Position numbers and translations under genes: made by a program
The notes under the pieces: generated by a model
What the model saw: only the letters and a program-made list of their open reading frames with translations
Databases searched by the model: none
Told to the model about the DNA's origin: nothing
Source: Morella rubra
Lineage: Eukaryota; Streptophyta; Magnoliopsida; Fagales; Myricaceae
Reading direction: 5' to 3'
Length of the DNA: 64,000 nt
Assembly: GCA_003952965.2 (NCBI GenBank)
Contig: CM025853.1
Location: forward strand, 18,497,110-18,561,109
Shown here: positions 48,055 through 57,722 of the stretch, piece by piece
Layout: each line of letters opens with the position of its first letter
Numbering within the stretch: position 1 is the first letter of the stretch

Positions 48055-49305
48055 TGTTAGATGTATGCCCTCAAAACCAATCATTTTGCATAATTATGAG
48101 ATAATTATTATTATTATTAATCACTTGTATATTATTATGGGTACATGCAATGACATTAAATGTTATATTGTTGAGCAATATTGTAGAAAAGTCAGGCCAA
48201 TGATTAATGAATCGGAGGCGGGAGTATGACTTTTCGGATCCTTGTTGACTCACTTTGTTCTAGACCAAGATACATGATAATGTACAAATAGGTCTACACT
48301 CGTTGTGCCTCTATAAGATAGAATGATGGACTCCGTCATTGAGGTGGTGACCTTAAGCAGACGAGTGGGTGCAATGTAAGAGTACATGCACTGAACCGGA
48401 TCAAATATGAATACCTTCTGGAAACGATCACTGATGTAGAGAATGGTATTCAGCACAATTAGCTTATGTTGTCCTTAGACCTGAGAGAATTATGCAGGTT
48501 TGCTTGTTGTGTGCTTGTGCTTTGACTGAATCATTTGGTGATGATCTTCGTAGATCAAATATTCCAGATAATGTTGGGCCTTGTGCATAGTAAGTGAATT
48601 TGTATAATTGCTCAATATGGAATCCACCAGTCTCTTGATGAGGCAGTATATTCATTATGTCTGTATATTGTTGGACTCACATAAAACGCTGCGCAGCGAG
48701 ATTTTGTGAAAAGTGTTTTCACGATTTTTACTTAATATGAAGTAAATATTTGCGAAAATGATTTTGGAAAGTTTTTGGAAGTCCAACTAGTTACAGACTG
48801 AGAATTAAGAATTATATGAGCTAGGACTTAATCGGTGATATTATTCCAGTCCTATTAGCTCATGTGGAATATAGTATGGTGGAAGGATAAATAAGCGTAT
48901 AATTGTTAGCAAAAGGGATTTCACAAAAACAATCTCATTATCTCGGGGGTCAATTGTGATATGTTAATGGACATGATCACAATTTGTAGAAGCCTATAAA
49001 TTCAGATTACAGAATATAAGGGAGTTTAATGAAAAAGAGTTTTTCATGATGATCCTACGGCCGAGATATGAGATCCCTAAAGATCCCACGCTATAGCACA
49101 GTTGAGTTCTGAGCCAGCCATTATAAATAGCTCAGAAACTCATTTGAGAAAAGAGAATTTATTTTCACATGAGAATTTATCTCTCTAGATTTTCTCTCTC
49201 TAAAATCTCTCTCTCAAAGCTGTGTGCGTGGATCTGAGCGAGACAAAACGCTTGGGTTGCTTTGATTCAACGATCGTTTTCCACTGCGATCTCCCAATTC
49301 CAACA
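48055..49305 (+). repeat. 3' LTR of the copia element
   Basis: 1,251 bases, nearly identical to the 5' LTR; small indels occur (for example a shorter ATTA run near 48,110 and near 48,733). Followed at once by the CTAAC target duplication (49,306-49,310). Confidence 0.95.
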
Positions 49306-49310
49306 CTAAC

Positions 49311-50054
49311 ATCATAATTAGCTTTGATCATTGGAGCTAAGGAACCTTCCTTGATGCAAATCAGCTCGATTTTTTTCCTTGGTAGTTAGATACATTAAAG
49401 ATGTGATATGCAGCTTACAAAGGAAGACACTAAGATAACCTGTATAGCTTATTCGATCCAAACATAGCTAGTGCTTATCCGAAATCAATAATCTTAGACT
49501 CTTAAATGAATGCAATGTGGTACACATTGTTGAGTGGGAATGGTATATGTCCAATTGATTTTTTTTTGTTGGTTGGATCTGTTTTAACCATAATATATTT
49601 TGTAATTAATTACACTAATCATTTGTGTTGGGGCTGGATTGGTTATGCAGGTTTATACGAGTGAATGATTGAAGAGTACAACTTTGTTTACAGCTCCAAA
49701 TGAGTGAAGAGTTTTTGAGTTATTTTTCATTACCTTAAATAACTTTGTTTTGTCTACTGCTGTCGAATCTGAACAAAATTATAATCGGAGTTTAAAATTC
49801 CCTCATTCTTGCTCTTATCCACATATAGTATAGATACACCACTCTGTTTAAGTAAGTTTTGGTTGCTACAACTTAAGCTTTTGATGGCCAGATGACTAAT
49901 GCCTCTCTGAATGTATTGTGCAGGTACTACACCCTCTTTCGTTTGGTTTAGTGAGAAATAATTCGGCATAGGCAGATCTTGGATGAATGCAACAAACAGG
50001 TTTAAGAGCCTTGACTATTGTGAAGGCGTTAAGTAATTCATGGCATGGCTCGTG
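49311..50054. other. Flank between copia and the next LTR
   Basis: A/T-rich sequence with no gene recognised. Confidence 0.45.
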
Positions 50055-50325
50055 TGAGTCCAGGTGACAACCCAAAAGGGAGAATGAATTGAGTTTTAAT
50101 AAAAATAAAGATTTTTTTTCAAGATAAGCAAAGCTAGATAGATATTCAAAAAGAGTTCAGCATTAAACAATCACAAATAAAAGAGAGTAACAGATAGAGA
50201 GATAACACTAATGTTTTTAGGTGGTTCGGCCAAGACTTGCCTATGTCCACCCCCAAGGCTATCTCTTATTTAGGCTTTCTCTACTATTCACGAATAGTAA
50301 CAAAGCTTAGCTTTCAGATTCTAAG
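50055..50325 (-). repeat. Old LTR, first part (split by the chimeric element)
   Basis: On the - strand this is the 3' end of an LTR related to 57,723-59,306. Shared phrases include the complement of TTTAGGTGGTTCGGCCAA and TCCACCCCCAAGGCTAT. It is interrupted at CTAAG (50,321-50,325), where the chimeric copia/LINE element inserted, and resumes at 55,178. Confidence 0.7.
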
Positions 50326-50634
50326 TGAAAGATTAGAAACGACAGTTGAAGAAAGATTCTATATTTTCATGTATTGCTATGCTGAACAAGGTTTACATTT
50401 ATACACATAAACATGCAGAGAAAAAGAGAGTAAAGATCCCTTCAATCATGGGATTGCGGAAGGCTATACAAGGCGGGGATATCATTCTATAAAGATGAGG
50501 ATCTGCTCCCTTTGTTGTCAACGTATAGCCTATATGGCAAGCTTGTAACGAAATGCTCTGTTTTGGCAGATTCTATTGCTGTATGAATCACGATGGAGCT
50601 GTCATGAGTTGGATCTCCTGGATTCACTTTAACA
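50326..50634 (-). repeat. 3' LTR of the chimeric element
   Basis: 309 bases; on the - strand begins TGTTAAAGTGAATCCAGGAG and ends CTAATCTTTCA. Pairs with 54,862-55,172. Confidence 0.9.
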
Positions 50635-51095
50635 ACCCTTGCAAACTGAGGGGACAAGGACAGATCATCAATTTGTGACGCAGTTGAAGAAAACAGGCAG
50701 CTGTGTAGCCCTTAGTAAATAAATCAGCGGCTTGAGAGAGGGTAGGGACAAACTTGATGACAATGTCACCATTAACCACTTTATCGCGAACAAAATGATA
50801 ATCGACCTTAATGTGCTTGGTACGAGCGTGGAAGATTGGATTAGATGTGAGAGCCAAAACACTGAGGTTATCACAACAAAGAACAGGAGGAAAAGGGAGA
50901 GCAATTTGCAACTCTTTAAGGAGCATATCTAGCCAATAAAGTTCAACAGTGGTGATGGCGAGGGCATGATACTCAGCCTCAGTGCTACTACGAGACACAA
51001 CTGCTTGCTTCTTGGCACCTCAAGAAATGAGACATGAAGCGTGGAAAATACCGAAACCTGTAGTAAACTTTCGATCGTCCGGGTTACCAAAACTC
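50635..51095 (-). pseudogene. Copia RNase H fragment in the chimeric element
   Basis: On the - strand: GNPDDRKFTTGFGIF, then SRSSTEAEYHALAITT, LCCDNLSVLALTSNP and FHARTKHIKVDYHFVRD, AADLFTKGY: the last part of copia pol. An in-frame TGA replaces the W expected before GAKKQAVVSRSS. The homology ends abruptly at about 51,095. Confidence 0.88.
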
Positions 51096-51345
51096 ATGAG
51101 GCTTGATCACCTTTTATCCATTCACAAAGGAGAAACTTTGTTTCTTATTCTATTGCGCCTCTTGAACTTTAGAATCTCTTAAATCGATCAAGCAGCAACA
51201 TCTCGAGCAAGTATTGACCTGATCTTCTGGTATTTGAGACCCAAACTCTCTGAAGACGTCATGCAAGATTTAATCAAAAAGTGGCCAACTCAATGTTTCG
51301 CACCAACATCCATACTGTGGGGTTGGAAGTCAGCTTGGCTCACCT
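51096..51345. repeat. Dispersed repeat, copy 2
   Basis: Matches 35,083-35,366 in the same orientation, with a deletion of about 30 bases. Here it lies exactly between the copia RNase H fragment and the LINE body. Confidence 0.75.
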
Positions 51346-54300
51346 TAGCATTGTCGTGAACCACCTAGTTTCGCATCAACCAAAGAGAGTCCACTACAAT
51401 GGCTGCAACAATCTGGAAATCATGGACCTTGAGAGGTAGCAACCCCAGGAACCTAATTGGATCAAGGATAATCTGAAATCCACCGGTAAGCACTGTCAGA
51501 ACGAAAAGACTCCACATTCAGAGACTAGGGGGAGAGACGCCAAATCAGCCTAGAGAATGAGCAAAAGAGAGCATATGTGGCAAGGATTCCTCCGAGGCTC
51601 CACAGAGGGGACAAGAGACAGCACCATGAAAATTCCCCTGTAAACTCCTAGCCAACTTCTCTCGGGTAGGAAGGATATCCCAGGCGATTTTTCTATAGTA
51701 AAAATTTTAACCTCTCATGCACATTAAGCTTCCATAAGGAATTTCAATTAATAGGGGAAAAGATCACAAGAAAGGCATGTTGATTAGAGGAAATCAAGCG
51801 ATAAGCTGACTTAACTGAAAAACCACCCTGTGATTCAGGAGTCCAAACCACATTATCCGCCCCCTCGAACCAGGAAGCTGAATTTGTAGAATTTTTGCCA
51901 CCTAGTTAAAATCAAAGGTGTTGTCAAAGAGCTATCTATTACACAACCTAGTGGAAGGTAAGATAAAATGTTCAACCCGAGACCCCGTGTCAAGGTTCAA
52001 AAGAGTGGGATGAGAGGTAGGACGAAAGGCTGGTAGGCCCGGGACCCACGGATCTTTCCACGTTCAGATGGAGCTCCCCGAACCAACTAGAAAACAACGA
52101 CCCATCTCAATAGTGGAACGAGCTTTAAGGAGTCCTTTCCAAACCCCTAAAGCAAAAGGCTTCCTTTCGGCTTGAAGAAATTCCGAACGCTTAAGATATT
52201 TAGCCTCCATACGTTTGACCCAAGGACGGGGAGAAGAGGTTGTCATCATCCACACTAATTTAGACATAAGAGCCAGATTCACGTCACTCATCCGCCTTAA
52301 GACCCATCCCACCAACTGAACGGGGAGTAGATATTTTCCCCTATGATTGAAAAGTTAGGTTTTGAGATTTTTTCAGTTTGAACCCCACCAAAATCGCCAA
52401 AAAGTAGAATCAATCTGCTTACAGATTTTCTTGGGAAGCAGAAAGGGTGACATTCCATACACCGGAATAGCAGAGGCACTACCTTAATGAGAGTGGTTCG
52501 ACCTGCTTGGGAAAGCAATTTCGCTTTCCATCCGAGGATTTTTTTATCAATCCGCTGTTGAATATCCCGAAAAGCCCAAGTCTTGGATTAGGGAAATAAA
52601 CGAGGTAAGCCCAAGTGCGTGGTGGATGTGGTGAAAGGTTTAAAAGCGAAAAAACTCCTGAATGGCACGGGCAGACTCCCTATGAGTATTCTTAGTAAGG
52701 AAAATGACCGATTTCTGAGAATTCAGAGCCTGTCTTGAGCACGATGAGAATAAGTTAAGGCACTATTGGATGCACTGAGCTTCCTAAGAGAATATCATCA
52801 GCATAAAGTAGGTGAGAGATTTTTGGTCCACCAACAACACTTGGCTGAATACCCTGCAATTTAGACATATCCCTGGCCTTATCCAACATCCGGGAGAGAA
52901 TTTCCATCCCAATAACAAACAGGAAGGGGGATAGAGGATCCCCTGCCGTAACCCTCTTGAGGGAAGAATAAACCCATAAGGGATCCCATTAAGGAGGAGA
53001 GAATACGAAACAAAAGAAAGATTCTTTCACCCAATTAATCCATTGAGGACTAAAACCAAACTGTTTCAGCGTGAGAAGGATTAGATTCCATTCTATTCTG
53101 TCATATGCCTTAGACATATCAATCTTGAGAGCCAAATTACCCTGTTTACCTTTATAAAGGTTTAAGGCATGAAAAATCTCATGAGCAAGGATATAATTGT
53201 CTTGAATCAGACGAACCAGCACAAAAGCATATTGACTGTCAGATATCATTCGGGGTAGATACTTTTTCAAACGTGTGGCAATGATTTTATAGATCACTTT
53301 GTAGCAGACATTACATAGACTAATAGGGCGGTAATGATTCACTTTCTGAGGATTCTCAACTTTGAGGATAAGGACATTGAATATATGATTCAATGGCCTC
53401 ATCATGCCGACCACCTTTAAAAAAATCTTGAACTGTAGCAATCAACTCAAAAATAATGCCCCAATATTCCTAAAAAAATAAAATTGGAAGTCCATCAGGT
53501 CAAGTGGCTTTGGTGGACCCCATGGATTTGATAGTGAGAAGAATCTCATCACCAGTAGGAATCGTATCCAGCAAGGACCAATCTTCTGAAGATATAACAA
53601 GGGAAATATGGTTTGCCAAATCTAGAGGAATAGATGGGTTCGAAGAGCCAAACAATTGCCCAATATGATTTACCAAAGAATCTCCGATAGCCTTGCGACC
53701 TACTAACCAACTATTATCCTCCCCTTGAAGGGTGATAATCGAATTCCAGTTCCTACAAACCACCGTCGACATATGGAAAAATTTCGTATTGAGGTCCTTG
53801 GAAACTAACCATTCCACCCGGGACCGTTGCTTCCATAATAGTTGTTCCCCAATAAGTTGCTCATGAATATCACATTTGATAGAAGATTTCAAAGCAAGAT
53901 TCACCACGGTGGGAGCCGACTGTTGCACATTGTCCAGAGCACACGTCAAAGCCCGTAGACAGTCTTTAATAAAACCAAAATGAACCCGATTCCAATGATG
54001 CAGAGCCTTCTTAACGCATTCCAATTTTTTTGGCAGCACCCACACGGGGTTGCCAACAACCTGCATGCCCACGCATTCGACGCAGTAAAAATACTGCTCG
54101 GGTCCCAAATCCACATGTCAAATTTAAAAGGGCGAGAATGGATTTGGCCAAAACCCTCTATATTCAGAAGCAACGACAGATGATTCGAAGCAATTGATTG
54201 AACATGAGGATAGCAGGAAACAAAGTCCGCCATTGCTAGTTTGCCAAACTGCAGTTGATCCTTTCCTATAACATTGGCACTCTCCTATCTCCCATTCGTC

Positions 54301-54600
54301 CATGTAAAAGAGTTGTCATTAAACCCCATATCCAACAAACCATAGCTGTTGATAAACCCCCGAGGCCCACCAAGGGAGGAACTAGCATAAGGTCGGCCAT
54401 TGAACTTTTCTGCATGAGAGGTAATAGCGTTAAAGTCTCCAACAATTGCCCAGGGCTCCAAATGAGAGTTAGCCACTTCTAAAAAGGCATTGGACTCGTG
54501 AAGTTTCTGAATAGGCCAGTGGAATTGAATGGCCAAGGCCAAAGAACAAAGTCTGGATTGAGGACACTGGTTTCTTCCCCAGATGTAATGGAAAGAAACT
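51346..54600 (-). mobile_element. Degenerate LINE body inside the chimeric copia element
   Basis: On the - strand, in LINE order: the end of an AP-type endonuclease (EPWAIVGDFNAITSHAEKFN, GLLDMGFNDNSFTWTNGR; 54,285-54,490), a linker (SRVEWLVSKDLNTKFFHMST), reverse transcriptase (VNHYRPISLCNVCYKVIYKI, LKIDMSKAYDRIEWN; 52,989-53,441), the catalytic YADD box in LLYADDIL at about 52,789-52,812, the C-terminal part (LSQAGRTTLIKVV) and zf-RVT (CPLCGASEESLPH, about 51,550-51,620). Many stops and frameshifts; the 5' end of the endonuclease is missing at the junction near 54,600 and no poly(A) end is seen. Non-LTR elements normally insert by target-primed reverse transcription, but here no LINE target duplication is visible. 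Confidence 0.88.
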
Positions 54601-54825
54601 TGGAGGGCATGGGTCTGAACCATCCACAATGTGGAGGAGATGGTGGATTCTAAAAATAGGGAGAAATTGAGACAACCAAAGTAAATAGTTGGGCCCATCG
54701 AGTTTGATAGATCTCAGTTGGGTGATACTGGGAAAAGTGAAGGAGGAAGACATGGACGATGAACTGGAAGTGTTTGTAGATGAAGTAATGGAACTACTGG
54801 AGATATGAGAGGTAGAATTAGCCAT
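54600..54825 (-). pseudogene. Copia gag N-terminus in the chimeric element
   Basis: On the - strand ATG at 54,825: a serine/threonine-rich start then LRSIKLDGPNYLLWLSQFLP and HHLLHIVDGSDPCPPSF, the gag N-terminal signature of a copia family distinct from the 44-kb element. It is cut at about residue 75, where LINE endonuclease sequence begins. Confidence 0.85.
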
Positions 54826-54849
54826 GAAAGGCTGGGCATGAGCCTTAGG

Positions 54850-54861
54850 GCTTTGATACCA
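54850..54861 (-). other. Primer-binding site of the chimeric element
   Basis: TGGTATCAAAGC on the - strand, directly abutting the 5' LTR; complementary to initiator tRNA-Met with one mismatch. Confidence 0.85.
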
Positions 54862-55172
54862 TGAAAGATTAGAAATGAAAGTTGAAGAAAGATTCTATAT
54901 TTTCGTGTATTGCTATGTTGAACAAGGTTTACATATATAAATGTAAACATGAGGAGAAAAAGAGTACAAAGATCCCTTCAATCATATGGAACTACGGAAG
55001 GCTATACAAGGCAGGAATATAATTCTATAACAATGAGGATCTGCTCCCTTTGTTGTCAATGCATAACCTATATGGCAACCTTGTAACGGAATGCCCTATT
55101 TTGGTAGATTATGTTGCTGTGTGAATCACGGTGGAGCTCTCATGAGCTGGATCTCCTGGATTCACTCTAACA
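54862..55172 (-). repeat. 5' LTR of the chimeric element
   Basis: 311 bases, the partner of 50,326-50,634; on the - strand begins TGTTAGAGTGAATCCAGGAG and ends CTAATCTTTCA. Confidence 0.9.
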
Positions 55173-55177
55173 CTAAG

Positions 55178-56247
55178 TAACCTTTACAAGTGTTTTTCAA
55201 GCTCATACTTCAACTCAAACCTTAAATCCCAACAATTCAAGGTGAGATTTATTTTAACCTCACGAGTGGGCCCAAGTGTATCCTCACACTCAAAAGTTTT
55301 ACAATGGATGTGTACAAGAAAATAATAAAGAATGGCTCTTTAAGCTAAATGTGCAAGTGTAAAGCACATTGATGCGCAAGGGGAAAAGATTCAATAATGA
55401 AAGATATGGTCATGTAGGAGTCAACGACGGATTTATGAGATGTGGATTTTTCTCTGCTTTAATTTTTTTTTTTCCTCTTGGAGGCTAGATCTTGAATGAC
55501 AATGCAAGTCCCATCTTTTTCCCTCCATCTTATTCTATTTATAACCTTCTAGACTTATATAGTCCCCAAGATGTAGGATTATATCGTTGGAGTGTTGCTT
55601 TAGTGATTTAAAATAAAAAATGACCGTTTGGATGAGTTGGCGGCACTCTAGGAAAATCTGCAGAATCGCAGCATCTGTCAATACCTAGTCGGCATATGTT
55701 GACACCATCAAACTCGTACTCAGATCTGCTCTCGAGTCTCCTTGGCATATGTCGACACTATCAAACACGCTCTGGAATTTCATCTCTCGTGTGTCCTTGA
55801 CATATGTCGACACCTTCTGCACACGTGTCGACATCATCAAGTTTGCTCTAGAATTTTAGTTCTCGGGTGTCCTTGGCATGTTTTGAAACCATCAAGCTTG
55901 TTCTTGAATTTCAGCTTTTGGGTCTCTTTGACATGTGTCGACACTATCTTCACATGTGTCGACACTTTGATACTTGAGAGATTTTTCTGCTTCTTGAAGG
56001 TGTCGTTTCCACTCCAATTAGTCTTTAGTCACCTTCAATGAAGCATATAGATATTTTAGCTTATTCAAATGTGTTAGAGAATATGAAGAGAATTTTAAAT
56101 AGAGAGTTTTCCAAAGCTTTTGGAAATCATATTTAGCAAATGAAGACTGAAAAGTTTAAGTTCTAAAATCCTTTAAAAAAGAATATATAGAGTTGTGTTA
56201 TCATCAAAATCAAAAAGGATTGTTCAAAGAACAACCTTGGGCTAGCA
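55178..56247 (-). repeat. Old LTR, second part, with a degenerate tandem repeat
   Basis: Continues 50,055-50,325. Order and wording match the reverse complement of 57,723-59,050, ending with the complement of TGCTAGCCCAAGGTTGTTC at 56,247. The part 55,680-55,985 is a degenerate tandem repeat with a palindromic core TGTCGACA occurring about every 40-65 bases. It explains the repetitive 99-codon frame at 55,742-56,041, which is not a gene. No clear target duplication remains, so it is a solo or remnant LTR. Confidence 0.65.
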
Positions 56248-56254
56248 GCTTGTA

Positions 56255-56605
56255 AATGTGTTGATGGGGCCAACAAGGTTAGATGTTCCCATAGAATGTG
56301 TGATAATCGCTATTATAAGTTGATAAGGGTCATTGAAGACCCTTTGTGGGTAAAAGGTTTCGACCAAGACTACACTCAATGGATCTTACATGGGTGGAAA
56401 ATGAGACTATCATTTGTCCTAATGTGCGTGCTTGCGACAATAGTGATGAGGTGGTGGAAGAGGTTGATGGCTTGGAGGAGATGTTGGACAATGTTTTCAT
56501 AGGGACATTTACAAGTGCCAACGACGGTCTCTCAGCAAGTATCCATGAGGACAATGAGTCAGATTGTTTGCTGAAAAAATTTCAGAATTTGTGGGATGAT
56601 GCCTA
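56255..56605 (+). pseudogene. CACTA transposon transposase-associated domain fragment
   Basis: The frame reads KVRCSHRMCDNRYYKLIR then VKGFDQDYTQWILHGWK, matching the Transpos_assoc domain of plant En/Spm (CACTA) transposases (cysteine-rich start, then the Y-T-x-W-x-x-H-G motif). After a frame shift, an acidic tail NSDEVVEEVDGLEEMLDN and a stop at 56,605 follow. Only a domain fragment remains. No terminal repeats seen nearby. Confidence 0.65.
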
Positions 56606-57722
56606 GCAACCCCTGTTTCCCACCTTTACGAAGTTTCGAAGTTATCTTTTATTGTGAAGTTACTCCAGATAAAGACCCTAAACAACTGGTTGATTGATTT
56701 TCTTCTGTCCAAAAATATTATAAAATTAATTGAATATACTATCAAATAGAAATTGGTAGATTCTTTATTGAACTTTTCATACGTACTACCTAATATACAC
56801 ACAACTCAATTATGTTTGTATATTTAAGATTTAAAGATTATTAACGCTTGACACACTTAAAGTTTATGCGTATAATAAAAAACTTGTACAACCTCTAAAG
56901 TCAAGGGACAATTAGTAGATTGTGATTAAAAATGGATTAAACTAATCCAGTGATCATTTTAAGACATTATGGATTTGATTTCGTTCAAAGCATGTATAAC
57001 TTACATAATACTCACTTGTCAGCTTAAAGTCATTGCCTCAATGATGGAGAAAATCATCCAATCATATAGAGGTAAAACAAGTGTAAGCTTAAGCACTTAT
57101 CATGCCTAGAATATTTTAGGTTTAAAGAATTGAAAAATCACTATTCTTTGTTTTTCATTCATTAATCATTAGTATAGTTTTTTAACTATCTAACCTACGT
57201 AATTTATTTATGTATTCCATCACATGCAATACCTAAATGCTCATAACTAATTTTTATTGTTTTTGAAGACATATATCTGACAATCTCCCACATACACTCA
57301 AAGCTACTCATACATGTATTTCACTCCCATAATCTCTAGCTATTTCTTGAACACCTTTTGCAACGAAGGCTTAGGTTATGTTTGGTAAGCACAAATTTTA
57401 AGAATTTTGAGTTTGTAGGAGAAAATTTTTGAGTTTGACTTTTGTTGCGGGTTTGTAAAAAAGTTGAAGAATGTTAGATGGTATAATAATTTTTATTGGA
57501 ATTTGTTAAAAAGTTGGGAGAGAAGATTTGATGGATTTTTTAATGAAAAAGTAATGATGTTTTTAAAATGTAGGAAGAAAGAATATTTGATGTAGTTTTT
57601 TTAATGAAAAATATTGAAGGTGGTTTAAAAAGATGTTAGAATTTGTGTAAATTTTTTGAGATTTTGATTGTAAAAATTTTAAGTTTTTGAGAAAATTTCT
57701 AAACTATTTTTTAATAGGAGTT
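56606..57722. other. AT-rich flank with a MITE-like stretch
   Basis: No gene recognised. 57,370-57,720 is very A/T-rich with repeated TTTGAG and AAAATTTT words and starts with TTATGTTTGGTAAG; it resembles a decayed MITE into which the solo LTR inserted. Confidence 0.45.

Larger units (their letters stand above)
41129..49305 (+). mobile_element. Ty1/copia LTR retrotransposon, structurally complete
   Basis: An 8.2-kb element with LTRs at 41,129-42,387 and 48,055-49,305, both starting TGTTAGATG and ending CCAACA. The flanking 5-base duplication is CTAAC (41,124-41,128 and 49,306-49,310). PBS, PPT, gag and pol in the order protease, integrase, reverse transcriptase, RNase H show Ty1/copia. By eye the LTRs differ at about two dozen places, so insertion is fairly recent. 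Pol is nevertheless broken by several one-base frameshifts, so this copy is not autonomous as written. The leader between PBS and gag is about 1.7 kb and contains a GC-rich block. Confidence 0.95.
50326..55172 (-). mobile_element. Chimeric copia element carrying a LINE body
   Basis: Two LTRs of about 310 bases (50,326-50,634 and 54,862-55,172) with TG...CA ends and a perfect 5-base target duplication CTAAG (50,321-50,325 and 55,173-55,177) enclose 4.2 kb. Next to the 5' LTR are a PBS and the start of copia gag; next to the 3' LTR is the end of copia RNase H. Everything between, where the rest of gag and pol should be, is a LINE in the same orientation plus a 250-base dispersed repeat. The LTR pair shows about 10-12 percent differences by eye, so it is older than the 41-kb element. 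It is non-autonomous. Either the LINE and a deletion came after insertion, or the chimera itself moved. Confidence 0.88.

Noticed and set aside
50326..55172. Reading this as an ordinary LINE inserted into copia
   Set aside because: The displaced copia interior is not found on either side and no LINE target duplication is visible, so simple insertion is not supported.
55742..56041. 99-codon frame with repeated CVDT-like units
   Set aside because: The repetitiveness comes from the tandem TGTCGACA repeat of an LTR, not from a protein.
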